In this document: one piece after another, positions 1 to 7,355 of the stretch
How positions within the stretch are numbered: position 1 is the first letter of the stretch
How the letters are laid out: every line of letters begins with the position of its first letter
Origin: CAZXYF01 sp964644705
GTDB lineage: Bacteria; Planctomycetota; Brocadiia; SM23-32
DNA: 18,335 nucleotides
Direction: 5' to 3'
Assembly (NCBI GenBank): GCA_964644705.1
Contig: CAZXYF010000052.1
Coordinates: forward strand, 1-18,335
Position numbers and translations under genes: made by a program
Notes under the pieces: generated by a model
What the model was told of the DNA's origin: nothing
The model's input: the letters and a program-made list of their open reading frames with translations, nothing else
Databases searched by the model: none

Positions 1-29
1 CGCTAACAATATCGCTAACATTGTTAGCG
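1..29. repeat. Inverted repeat downstream of tRNA-Ala
   Basis: Perfect 10-bp arms, CGCTAACAAT at 1-10 and ATTGTTAGCG at 20-29, are separated by 9 bp. The octamer CGCTAACA recurs inside the spacer (13-20), so a second, tighter hairpin with a 1-nt loop (13-20 against 22-29) is also possible. The same octamer in inverse orientation is at 45-52. It could be a binding or recombination site, or a repeat that spills over the window edge. No function is assigned. Confidence 0.55.
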
Positions 30-46
30 CGTGATAGGTTAAAATG

Positions 47-78
47 TTAGCGGCACCGACCAAAGCCGATGCCGCTAA
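47..78 (-). terminator. Probable terminator hairpin after tRNA-Ala
   Basis: In minus-strand RNA, positions 78-65 (UUAGCGGCAUCGGC) pair with 60-47 (GUCGGUGCCGCUAA) around a four-base UUUG loop. This gives a continuous 14-bp stem with two G-U wobbles. In plus-strand RNA the same two positions would be C-A mismatches, which argues that the minus-strand transcript is the one that folds. The stem is followed by ACATTTTAACC, a short U-rich tail. It lies 35 bp past the tRNA CCA end, as expected for the terminator of the tRNA or of the whole rseP-tRNA unit. Confidence 0.6.
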
Positions 79-113
79 ATGCAGGATATCAGGCGTCTTA
101 CATCGAAATACGT

Positions 114-189
114 TGGTGGAGGATGAGGGGCTCGAACCCTCGGCCTCGACAATGCCATTGTCGCGCTCTCCCGACTGAGCTAATCCCCC
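114..189 (-). tRNA. tRNA-Ala (anticodon GGC)
   Basis: The reverse complement folds into a full 76-nt cloverleaf. The acceptor stem is GGGGGAT with ATCCTCC, the D arm is GCTC/GAGC, the anticodon stem is CGACA/TGTCG with loop ATGGCAT, and the T arm is GAGGG/CCCTC with loop TTCGAGC. The anticodon GGC reads GCC and GCU alanine codons. The G3-U70 wobble pair, the classic identity element for alanyl-tRNA synthetase, is present, as are discriminator A73 and an encoded CCA end. It follows the rseP stop by about 60 bp on the same strand and may be read from the same transcript. Confidence 0.97.
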
Positions 190-248
190 AGTGCTGTTTA
201 TTAATGTAGCCGAATGGTCCCGAACTGTCAAATGTCTATAACTTGCCG

Positions 249-2057
249 TCAAAAGAAATCGAACAGCCGGACCAGATCATTACGAATCGCGTAAACAACC
301 AGACTCAACAGCAGCACCATTCCGATCGTCTGGCTGATACCCCGCACCTTGTTACTGACGGGTTTCCCGCGAATCTTCTCGATCCCCTCGAACATTAAAT
401 GGCCGCCGTCCAGAACAGGGATCGGCAGAATGTTCAAAAAGGCAAGTGCGCCGCTGATGATTGCCATCAGATACAGCAGTTTACCGAGCCCCTGTTCAGC
501 AGCGCGGTACGAACTGTATGCAATCAGCACGACCCCTCCGACGTTCTTCGTGCTCACTTCCTGGCTCATAAATCCTTTGATAGTCAGCACAATATCGACC
601 ATTGACGCATACGTCTTGTAGGTGCCCTCGCGTACAGCACCAACAACGCCGTATTCTCTGATACGACGACGCGGCCGATCAAAAACGACGCCCAGTTGGG
701 CTCGCCCGTTCATCGGAGACAGGGTCGGCGTTACTCTGGCTGATTTTTCCTGCCCGTCGTCGATCCATGTGATCATACGTTTTGATTCCCCCTTTTTGTG
801 GTTGGCCCTGAGTATTTCGTCCCAGCTGGCAACTGATTCTCCACCCACTCCCACGATCCGGTCCCCCACGCGCATGCCCGCTTTCCAGGCGGGGCCGCCT
901 TCCAACACCCAGCTCAGCTTATTGCTGGTACTGGTGTCAAAACTGAAAAGAAACTGCCCCAGAGCCTCACGGTCCGGGATGTGAATCGTCTTCTCCTGGG
1001 TTTTCTCTCCGCGGATCACCTTTAGCGTAACGTCACCCAAATGTCTTTGGATATAATCATCCATACCCAGAACGCTCGTCACTGAATGATCGTCCACTGC
1101 AGTGATCCGATCTCCTACTTTCAATCCGGCATTCTTTGCCATACCATCCCCCTGCAACGCGGTAATTTCCGTACTCACGCAGGAAATGCCTATTTTGTAC
1201 CGCGGAGGGGTCGCGGGTTTAACGTTCGCGCTCATCTTCTTTCCATCCCGTTCAAATACAACTTTCACGGTCTCGTTGAGCTTACCCCTGAGAGCTTCCG
1301 ATAATTCCCGCGCAGCCGAAATTTTCCTCCCATTTACCGAAAGGATCCTGTCCCCCATTTCTATACCGGCCTCGCGGGCGGGACATCGACCTTTTTCTCC
1401 TTTCACCCGCAGCAAACCGGTCACCACCGGCGTCATCGGGGGCCTGAACCCAATCCGTCGGATGCCGGCACTTTTATCGTATTCGGGCGCAACCGTGAAA
1501 GTCTTTCTCTGCTGATTGCGCCAGACCGTGATCGGTATCTCTTCCAGCCCTTTGAGAGCAACCTGCCGCGTCACGTCCTGAAAGTCGGGATCCTTCACCC
1601 CGTTGACGCGAACGATTTCATCCCCAACTTTCATTCCCGCCTCCCAGGCGGGCATAGATTTCTGCAGGCTGCCGATTTCAGCCACCGTAAACGGCACCCC
1701 CACGGCAAAGGCGGCAATGAATCCCAGAAGCGCCAGAATCATGTTCATCCCCACACCGGCGACAAAAACAAGTGAACGCTGTCCCGGCGTTTTCGACCAG
1801 AACTCATCCGGTTCCCCCGTCGCCTCTTCCGGTGATTCTCCCGCCAGTTTGACATAACCACCCAGTGGAATAATCGAAATCCTGTATTCGGTTTCGCCCC
1901 GCTGGAACGAAACTATCTTCTTCCAGAACCCAATGGAGAACACTTCCACGCGCACACCAACAGCCTTCGCCGCGAAAAAGTGTCCCGCTTCATGTATCAG
2001 GATGAGCAGTCCTACAGCTATTCCGGCAAGGAACACACTCAGGATCGAGCCAAACAT
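249..2057 (-). CDS. rseP: RIP site-2 metalloprotease RseP with four PDZ domains
   Basis: Inner-membrane zinc protease of the RseP/YaeL (M50B) family. Known members cleave anti-sigma factors and signal-peptide remnants within the membrane. The zinc motif HEAGH is at residues 22-26 inside the first membrane segment. GGYVK follows at 66-70, the GxGxN-type segment at about 101-105, and the third zinc-ligand motif LDGGH at 549-553 near the C-terminal membrane helices. Four PDZ-type units can be seen at about 125-190, 211-280, 288-360 and 375-445, each with an AG-x-x-x-GD-x-I core. The usual E. coli-type protein has two PDZ domains and about 450 residues, so this 602-residue form is enlarged in the periplasmic part. 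The start is supported by an AAGGAGG ribosome site 7 nt upstream, and the first 19 bp overlap the end of dxr, suggesting coupled translation. Confidence 0.96.
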   Translation of the reverse strand: MFGSILSVFLAGIAVGLLILIHEAGHFFAAKAVGVRVEVFSIGFWKKIVSFQRGETEYRISIIPLGGYVKLAGESPEEATGEPDEFWSKTPGQRSLVFVAGVGMNMILALLGFIAAFAVGVPFTVAEIGSLQKSMPAWEAGMKVGDEIVRVNGVKDPDFQDVTRQVALKGLEEIPITVWRNQQRKTFTVAPEYDKSAGIRRIGFRPPMTPVVTGLLRVKGEKGRCPAREAGIEMGDRILSVNGRKISAARELSEALRGKLNETVKVVFERDGKKMSANVKPATPPRYKIGISCVSTEITALQGDGMAKNAGLKVGDRITAVDDHSVTSVLGMDDYIQRHLGDVTLKVIRGEKTQEKTIHIPDREALGQFLFSFDTSTSNKLSWVLEGGPAWKAGMRVGDRIVGVGGESVASWDEILRANHKKGESKRMITWIDDGQEKSARVTPTLSPMNGRAQLGVVFDRPRRRIREYGVVGAVREGTYKTYASMVDIVLTIKGFMSQEVSTKNVGGVVLIAYSSYRAAEQGLGKLLYLMAIISGALAFLNILPIPVLDGGHLMFEGIEKIRGKPVSNKVRGISQTIGMVLLLSLVVYAIRNDLVRLFDFF

Positions 2058-3196
2058 TGATTTGCCTCCTTACGAGCCCAACAATCAGCATCTATCAGCT
2101 GGTTTATATCGGGATCCTTAATGATATCGTGTTTGTCCATGACATTCTCTACGAGTGGAACTATATCCGTAAAAGCAATTGTTTCACCTAAAAACGCATC
2201 AACCGCCACTTCGTTCGCGGCGTTGAACACTGCCCCCAGCGAGCCCCCGATTCGCGCCACTTCATAACCCAGATCCAGAGCACGTTTCTCCTCCGGTCCC
2301 GGCCTTTCCAGAGTCAGATCACCAACCGTTCCCAGATCAATCGCATCAGCACAACAGGGTGTTCGTTCGGGCCAGGTCAACGCGTTCTGGATCGGCAACC
2401 GCATATCAGGGGCACCCATCTGTGCGATAATTGATCCGTCCACAAACTCCACCATACTATGGATTATGGATTGAGGGTGAATGAGCACATCTATCCGATT
2501 GGCGGGCAAATCAAACAGCCAGCGCGTCTCAATCACTTCAAGAGCCTTATTCATCATTGTGGCGCTGTCAATAGTTATTTTCGGCCCCATATCCCAGTTC
2601 GGATGATCCAGCGCATCTGCGGGCGTTACAGATTCTCGATCCGCCGACGACATGCCGTGGAAGGGGCCACCGCTCGCTGTCACTATAGCCCGCCGCACTT
2701 CGCTTGATTCTCCACAACACAGAGCCTGGAAAATAGCGTTCTGTTCACTGTCCACCGGAAGAATTTCACCCTCCCCATTCTCCATCTCCTGCCGCACCAG
2801 TCCTCCACCGACCACGAGGGTCTCCTTATTTGCCAGTGCCAGCGTGCGCCCCAGTTCCAGCGCGCGAAAACATGGTCGAAAACCCGCCCATCCGGTTATG
2901 GCCCCCACCACCACATCTGCCTCGGTTTCCTCCACCAGTCGGACAGCGCCGTCTTCGCCCGAAAACACATGGATATCGTCGTCCAATTCGCCACTCAGCT
3001 TGCCCGCACTCGCTTCGTCCGCGAGCGCCACATGTGTCGCTTCGTATCGTTCCACCTGTCCGACGAGTTGTTCCCAGCTGCCGCCTGCACTCAATCCGAC
3101 AACTTCCAGTTCATCCGGCATACTGTCCACAACGGACAGGGTGTTGGTGCCGATGGATCCGGTGCTGCCCAGTATAAGTATCTTTTTTCCACTCAT
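2039..3196 (-). CDS. dxr: 1-deoxy-D-xylulose 5-phosphate reductoisomerase
   Basis: Second enzyme of the MEP isoprenoid pathway, converting DXP to 2-C-methyl-D-erythritol 4-phosphate with NADPH in the cytoplasm. Numbered from the start used here, GSTGSIG (10-16) is the NADPH loop. ANKET is at about 122-126, the metal motif DSE at 149-151, ASGGPF at 174-179, HPNWDMG at 198-204, DSATMMNKALE at 210-220 with the metal-binding Glu last, and HPQS at 240-243. Length is 385 aa, normal for the family. An ATG at 3227-3229 would add 11 residues and overlap ispG. I prefer the ATG at 3194-3196 because known Dxr proteins begin a few residues before the GSTGSIG loop; the ATG at 3200-3202 is a near equivalent. 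Family members usually have DSEH where this has DSEQ, and NKGLE where this has NKALE. It lies between ispG and rseP in one tight unit. Confidence 0.96.
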   Translation of the reverse strand: MSGKKILILGSTGSIGTNTLSVVDSMPDELEVVGLSAGGSWEQLVGQVERYEATHVALADEASAGKLSGELDDDIHVFSGEDGAVRLVEETEADVVVGAITGWAGFRPCFRALELGRTLALANKETLVVGGGLVRQEMENGEGEILPVDSEQNAIFQALCCGESSEVRRAIVTASGGPFHGMSSADRESVTPADALDHPNWDMGPKITIDSATMMNKALEVIETRWLFDLPANRIDVLIHPQSIIHSMVEFVDGSIIAQMGAPDMRLPIQNALTWPERTPCCADAIDLGTVGDLTLERPGPEEKRALDLGYEVARIGGSLGAVFNAANEVAVDAFLGETIAFTDIVPLVENVMDKHDIIKDPDINQLIDADCWARKEANQCLARS

Positions 3197-3209
3197 ATTC
3201 ATATTCCAA

Positions 3210-4331
3210 CTATCTCTCAGAGAACTCATCCGGTTCAGGTTCCATCTCTTCCACCGTATTCACCAGAGCATCGGCCAGCTCCTCCGCTGGTATCCTGGCT
3301 ACTTTCCGACCGTTCTTGAACAAATACCCAAAATCACGCCCGCCAGCCACTCCCACGTCCGCCTCCGCTGCTTCGCCGGGACCATTCACCACGCACCCCA
3401 TCACAGCCACTTGCAGAGGCTTTTCACATCCATCGAGCCGCTCATTGACCTCCGCGACGACTCCAGAAATATTCACTTTACATCGCCCACAGGTCGGGCA
3501 GGAAACGACCTCAGGTCCCGATTGTTCTCGGAGTTCAAGGGCCTGCAGAATCTGATAGGCGGCATCCACTTCCCGATGTGGTGGACCAGTCATGCTCACC
3601 CGTATTGTATCCCCAATGCCTTCCGAGAGAAGCGCCCCGATACCAACCGAGCTTTTCACCAGACTGCTCTCCGGTGGCCCCGCTGCGGTTACTCCCACGT
3701 GAAAAGGGTAATCGCACCGCTCAGCGGCCATCCGATACGCCCGCAGAGTCTCTGGAACACTGCTGGCTTTCAGGCTAATGACAAGGTTGCCGCATCCGGC
3801 CCGTTCGGCATCCCGACAACATCTCATCGCCTCCCTGACCATCATTTCCGGTAGCTCGGCTCCATCTCCGCCCGCCGCCACTTCCAGACCATCGCGCTCT
3901 TTCACGGATCCGGAATTGATCCCGATACGGACCTTCAGGTTCTGCCTCCCGGCTTCCCTGTACACCTCCTCCAGTTCGTCCTGATCGGACATTGTGGGCG
4001 GGTTCACACGGATACCGTCCGCTCCCGCCTCAATCGCTTCAAGGGCCAGTGCAGGATCGAAATGAATATCGGCAATAACCGGCAGTGCAGACCGGGCAGC
4101 AATTTTGCGAAACGGCCCGACACTCTTCCGATTGGGGACGGCACACCGGATGATCTCGCAACCCCGATCAGCCAGTTCCCCGATCTGCTCGACGGTCTCT
4201 TCCACTTCCTCGGTGTGCGTTTTCGTCATCGTCTGCACGCTGATCGGGGCCCCACCTCCGATGGTCACCGATCCTACTTCCACCGGCCGCGTCGTTCTCC
4301 GCTCATATAGACATTGTTCCGTATCCGTCAT
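3210..4331 (-). CDS. ispG: 4-hydroxy-3-methylbut-2-enyl diphosphate synthase (GcpE)
   Basis: Iron-sulfur enzyme of the MEP pathway that reductively opens methylerythritol cyclodiphosphate to HMBPP, drawing electrons from flavodoxin or ferredoxin. The N-terminal TIM-barrel part begins VGSVTIGGGAPISVQTM (19-35) and contains KSSVGIGALLSEGIGDTIRVS (226-246 region). The 4Fe-4S ligands are visible as CPTC (Cys278, Cys281) and MGCVVNGPGE (Cys313, with Glu320 as the fourth ligand). Length is 373 aa, matching the standard bacterial form rather than the long chlamydial/plant form. The start ATG has only a weak purine stretch (GGGGA, 13 nt upstream). Most family members I recall have TEAG before the KS-VGIG segment, whereas this has TAAG at 215-218. 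Its stop lies 13 bp before the chosen dxr start, so the two are co-transcribed. Confidence 0.96.
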   Translation of the reverse strand: MTDTEQCLYERRTTRPVEVGSVTIGGGAPISVQTMTKTHTEEVEETVEQIGELADRGCEIIRCAVPNRKSVGPFRKIAARSALPVIADIHFDPALALEAIEAGADGIRVNPPTMSDQDELEEVYREAGRQNLKVRIGINSGSVKERDGLEVAAGGDGAELPEMMVREAMRCCRDAERAGCGNLVISLKASSVPETLRAYRMAAERCDYPFHVGVTAAGPPESSLVKSSVGIGALLSEGIGDTIRVSMTGPPHREVDAAYQILQALELREQSGPEVVSCPTCGRCKVNISGVVAEVNERLDGCEKPLQVAVMGCVVNGPGEAAEADVGVAGGRDFGYLFKNGRKVARIPAEELADALVNTVEEMEPEPDEFSER

Positions 4332-4371
4332 GTAGGCTCGGTCCCCAGTTGTAAATATTTGCTATCAGAAG

Positions 4372-4377
4372 ATTATA
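4372..4377 (-). promoter_or_regulatory. Candidate -10 box upstream of ispG
   Basis: An exact TATAAT lies on the minus strand 41-46 bp before the ispG start, inside the 76-bp gap after cysS. No convincing -35 hexamer sits at the right distance, so this is a weak call for an internal promoter of the ispG-dxr-rseP unit. A small inverted repeat (ACGAAA, 4-nt loop, TTTCGT) lies just upstream of it, at 4385-4400. Confidence 0.25.
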
Positions 4378-4407
4378 GAAGATGACGAAACGCTTTTCGT
4401 GCACGTT

Positions 4408-5883
4408 TTATTCGTAACGCCACGTTGTGCCTTCCGGGCCGTCTTCGAGCGCAACTCCCAGCGCGTCCAATCGATCCCGCACATCATCGGCCAGATCATA
4501 TTCACCGGCTTCACGCAAATCGGATCGGGTCTGGATTAAGGTTTCAATCAATTCACTTTCCAGTCCACGTTGCTGTTCATCTTTCCTGCCGACATCCCTC
4601 AGCACGCCGAGGACGCTTTCTCCCAGCTCCGTGAAGGTATTGTTTATCTCCATCAATGCTGGTTTGGTGAGGGCTTTCCCCGAATCCAGCAGCCTGTTGA
4701 CCCCATGCGTAAATTCATTGAGTTCTCCCAGCGCGCCAGCCGTGTTGAAATCATCATCCATTTTTTCCAGGAACGCTGAGCGTCGGCTTTCGACCATATT
4801 TCCCACCTTTTCAGGAACATCCGCCCCCTCATTCGCCCGGTCCAGTGCTTCCCGCACCCGTTCCACCGTTCCTTCAATCCGTTCCAATCCTTTCCGAGCT
4901 CCTTGAAGGGCATCCGCGGAAAAATCCAATGGCTTCCGGTAATGGCTGTTCAGAATGAAGTATCGCAACACCATCGGACGAACGGCCTCATTCAATGGCG
5001 GTTCCCCGGCAAAGGCATCTTTGAGCGTAATGAAGTTCCCCAGGCTCTTGCCCATTTTTTGCCCGTTCACCGTCACCATGTTGTTGTGAAGCCAGTAACG
5101 GGCAAACGGTTCTTCCGTGGTCCCCTCTGCCTGAGCCACTTCGTCCTCATGATGCGGAAAGATGTTTTCTATTCCCCCACCATGGATATCCAACGTGGGG
5201 CCAAGATACTTCAGGCCCATTGCTGAACATTCTGCATGCCAGCCGGGATATCCCGTGCTCCATGGACTCTTCCAATTCATGAGATGTCCGCCTTCGGCCT
5301 TCTTCCACAGGGCGAAATCCGCAGGGTTACGTTTTTCAGTGCGCTGTTCCACACGCACGCCCTCTTCCATCTCATCGAGTTCGCGCCCGCTCAATTTCCC
5401 GTAATCATCAAAACTGGAGACGTCATAGTACACGTTCCCCTCCACTTCGTAGGCGTGTCCATTTTCTATCAGGGTCCGCACCATCTCAATTTGCTCCGGA
5501 ATGTGGCCGGACGCACGCGGGCAGATATCGGGACGCTTCACGTTAAGCGCGTCCATGTCCTCAAAATAGCTCCGGGTGTATCGCTCGGCCACCTCCATGG
5601 GCTCCAGACCCATCTCCCGCGCTTTCTCGCCAACTTTATCATCTCCCTGATCGGCGTCGTCGGTGAGATGGCCGACATCGGTGATGTTCTGCACGTAGCG
5701 CACTTTATATCCCAGGAAACGAAGGTACCGGACGATCACGTCAAAGCTGACATAACTTTTCGCGTGCCCGATATGACTGTCGCCATACACGGTGGGACCG
5801 CACACGTAAATCCCCACGAAATTCTCGTGAAGGGGTTCAAATTTTTCCTTCGCCCTTGTGAGGCTGTTGTAAACTCGTAACAT
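4408..5883 (-). CDS. cysS: Cysteinyl-tRNA synthetase
   Basis: Class I aminoacyl-tRNA synthetase charging tRNA-Cys in the cytoplasm. The N-terminal YVCGPTVYGDSHIGH segment (26-40) carries the HIGH motif at 37-40. The active-site zinc ligands fit Cys28, Cys219, His244 and Glu248. KMGKS at 276-280 is the KMSKS signature. DIHGGGIENIFPHHEDE (232-248) is typical of CysS. The C-terminal helical anticodon-binding part runs to residue 491, close to the usual 460-490. The ATG is preceded by a purine-rich but weak ribosome site (AAGAAAAAGA). It stands 76 bp before ispG on the same strand and has its own 245-bp leader separating it from sppA. Confidence 0.97.
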   Translation of the reverse strand: MLRVYNSLTRAKEKFEPLHENFVGIYVCGPTVYGDSHIGHAKSYVSFDVIVRYLRFLGYKVRYVQNITDVGHLTDDADQGDDKVGEKAREMGLEPMEVAERYTRSYFEDMDALNVKRPDICPRASGHIPEQIEMVRTLIENGHAYEVEGNVYYDVSSFDDYGKLSGRELDEMEEGVRVEQRTEKRNPADFALWKKAEGGHLMNWKSPWSTGYPGWHAECSAMGLKYLGPTLDIHGGGIENIFPHHEDEVAQAEGTTEEPFARYWLHNNMVTVNGQKMGKSLGNFITLKDAFAGEPPLNEAVRPMVLRYFILNSHYRKPLDFSADALQGARKGLERIEGTVERVREALDRANEGADVPEKVGNMVESRRSAFLEKMDDDFNTAGALGELNEFTHGVNRLLDSGKALTKPALMEINNTFTELGESVLGVLRDVGRKDEQQRGLESELIETLIQTRSDLREAGEYDLADDVRDRLDALGVALEDGPEGTTWRYE

Positions 5884-5942
5884 TGTCTTTTTCTTATGAT
5901 GAAATCAAAGTGACAGACGTGAGAGCTGGTCGCGCCAGACCC

Positions 5943-5960
5943 GCAATCCCACCCGATTGC
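5943..5960 (-). other. Small hairpin in the cysS leader
   Basis: On the minus strand GCAATC (5960-5955) and GATTGC (5948-5943) form a perfect 6-bp stem around the loop GGGTGG. It is followed directly by a second short stem-loop at 5926-5941 (for example GGTC with GACC). Both lie in the presumed 5' untranslated region of cysS. They may affect expression, but no known riboswitch class is confidently matched. Confidence 0.35.
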
Positions 5961-5998
5961 TCACAGAAAACGGAGAACTATCGTTCACGCGGTAAAAC

Positions 5999-6085
5999 AC
6001 TCTCAAACCCCGATTGCATTATAACGGTTTATGCCCCGGAGATAACACCAAAGCCCCTCATTTTACTCTCAAACCTCGGATCGCA
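5999..6085 (-). repeat. Pair of imperfect 20-mer direct repeats in the cysS promoter region
   Basis: Copies at 5999-6018 and 6065-6085 share ACTCTCAAACC, then (C/T)CG, and end in AT(T/C)GCA, differing by two substitutions and one inserted base. They are 66 bp apart. One copy ends exactly at the -10 box and the other lies upstream of it. The placement suggests two operator half-sites for a regulator of cysS, although a chance local duplication is possible. Confidence 0.5.
6018..6023 (-). promoter_or_regulatory. Candidate -10 box of the cysS promoter
   Basis: An exact TATAAT on the minus strand (context CGTTATAATGC) would give an RNA start near 6011 and a leader of about 128 nt for cysS. The -35 position (GTTATC at a 17-bp spacer) is a poor match. 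The downstream edge abuts one copy of the direct repeat at 5999-6018. Confidence 0.4.
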
Positions 6086-6128
6086 GTAACTTTGTGTCTC
6101 GCTGAGCAATTCCGCACCCGGTCTTCCA

Positions 6129-7226
6129 TCATTGGTTTTGCAAAGAGCTTCCCGACGTGGCCGTGCCCGGCGCCCACAGATACAACGGTCGGCCCAGGTT
6201 CTGCATCTCGATTTTTCCGGCAATATCGATGCTCATGCTTTTGCGACCAAAAGCGGAACTCAGCAAATCGGGGAACGAAAGAACGCGCTCATAAAAGACC
6301 AGTTCAGCGGACCTTTTGATTCCGGCAAGTTTCTTCAGGTCTCTGATGGCATCGGCGCGATATCCGATTTTATCGATTAACTTCTTCTTTTTCGCCTGGT
6401 TGCTCGTAAAAATACGTCCGTCCGCTACATCCTTCACCTCGCTTTCCGTCATACCCCGTCCTTCGGCAACCACGTTCATAAAGCGGTTGTACATCTGGTC
6501 AATAATCCCCTGGAGTATGCGGCGTTCGGCCTCCTCCTCCTTTTCTGTATTCTGAGCGAACGGCGAACCGATATCCTTGTATGGTCCGCTCACGACGGAC
6601 TCATTTTCCACCCCGATTTTCTCCATCAATTCTTTTGCGCTATACATCGGCATAATAACGCCAATACTTCCGGTTATGCTCGTGGGATGAGCCCATATTT
6701 TGTCCGCTGCTGCGGCAACATAGTAGCCCCCCGATGCTGCCACATCACGCACGTGCACAAGAACGGGTAAATTTCTGGCTGCTTCCCCCTCACCGGTCAA
6801 TTTCTGCACGCGTCGATGAAGGATATCAGACGCCGTTATCCCGCCACCGGGACTGTCAACTTCAAGCAGAATCCCCCTGACACTGGGATCATTGCGCGCC
6901 TTCTTCAGCCGAGCACACGCGACGGCCAGCGGCGTCATTGATCCAACGGGTGAAGGGGACCCGAAAATAACACCTTCAACCGGGATAACGGCAAGCTTTG
7001 GAGCCTTATCTTCCCCATCAATCGTAACCTCTTTCAACGGGACACTGGCCACCTTTTTCCCGTCGGTTTCCATGAAAGCGGTAAACACCAGTCCTCCCAC
7101 AACCAGGGTTGTGGCCAATACCCCCAGGATCCCCATAACTATGACAACCAGAATGCAGCCCTTGAACAGACCACTGCTATCACTGGAATCTTTTGCTTCC
7201 GTTTTCTCCGGATGATCATCCCTCAT
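6129..7226 (-). CDS. sppA: Signal peptide peptidase SppA, S49 family
   Basis: Membrane-anchored serine protease of the short SppA type, which degrades cleaved signal peptides with a Ser-Lys dyad. Numbered from the ATG at 7226, a hydrophilic N-terminus is followed by one long hydrophobic segment at about 21-52. The S49 domain starts at KLAVIPVEGVI. DSPGG is at about 124-128, the catalytic serine is Ser165 in AASGGYYVA, and the general base lysine is Lys217 in SGPYKDIGSPF. Length is 365 aa, the half-length form that works as a multimer rather than the doubled E. coli 67-kDa form. The start is chosen over an upstream TTG at 7244 because GAAGGAA lies 8 nt before this ATG. A 245-bp gap separates it from cysS. 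Confidence 0.93.
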   Translation of the reverse strand: MRDDHPEKTEAKDSSDSSGLFKGCILVVIVMGILGVLATTLVVGGLVFTAFMETDGKKVASVPLKEVTIDGEDKAPKLAVIPVEGVIFGSPSPVGSMTPLAVACARLKKARNDPSVRGILLEVDSPGGGITASDILHRRVQKLTGEGEAARNLPVLVHVRDVAASGGYYVAAAADKIWAHPTSITGSIGVIMPMYSAKELMEKIGVENESVVSGPYKDIGSPFAQNTEKEEEAERRILQGIIDQMYNRFMNVVAEGRGMTESEVKDVADGRIFTSNQAKKKKLIDKIGYRADAIRDLKKLAGIKRSAELVFYERVLSFPDLLSSAFGRKSMSIDIAGKIEMQNLGRPLYLWAPGTATSGSSLQNQ

Positions 7227-7260
7227 ATCTGTATATTCCTTCAAAAGTCACTGTCAACGT

Positions 7261-7266
7261 AGTATA
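7261..7266 (-). promoter_or_regulatory. Weak candidate -10 box for sppA
   Basis: TATACT on the minus strand lies within the palindrome AGTATACT. An RNA start near 7254 would leave a leader of about 28 nt that keeps the GAAGGAA ribosome site. The matching -35 position (AAGCCG) is poor, so this is only suggestive. Confidence 0.25.
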
Positions 7267-7355
7267 CTGTATTTTCTGTGATTCGGCTTATCCCGTCAAG
7301 ATGATTGATTTCTCTAATATTTTATCTCACCATCGCCACGTATATATTATCCGGT

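Noticed and set aside
1..78. Integron attC-like site (GTTAG/CTAAC inverted repeats)
   Set aside because: The boxes read CGCTAAC and GTTAGCG, which do not fit the RYYYAAC/GTTRRRY consensus. There are no gene cassettes or an integrase, and part of the region is better explained as a terminator.
2652..3854. 400-codon open frame on the plus strand
   Set aside because: It lies antisense to dxr and ispG, which have full family motifs. The translation is Ser/Pro/Arg-rich without domains and is an artefact of codon bias.
7230..7257. TTGACA with TATACA 16 bp downstream on the minus strand, before sppA
   Set aside because: It is near consensus, but RNA would start at or inside the sppA ATG and remove the good ribosome site, so it is probably fortuitous.
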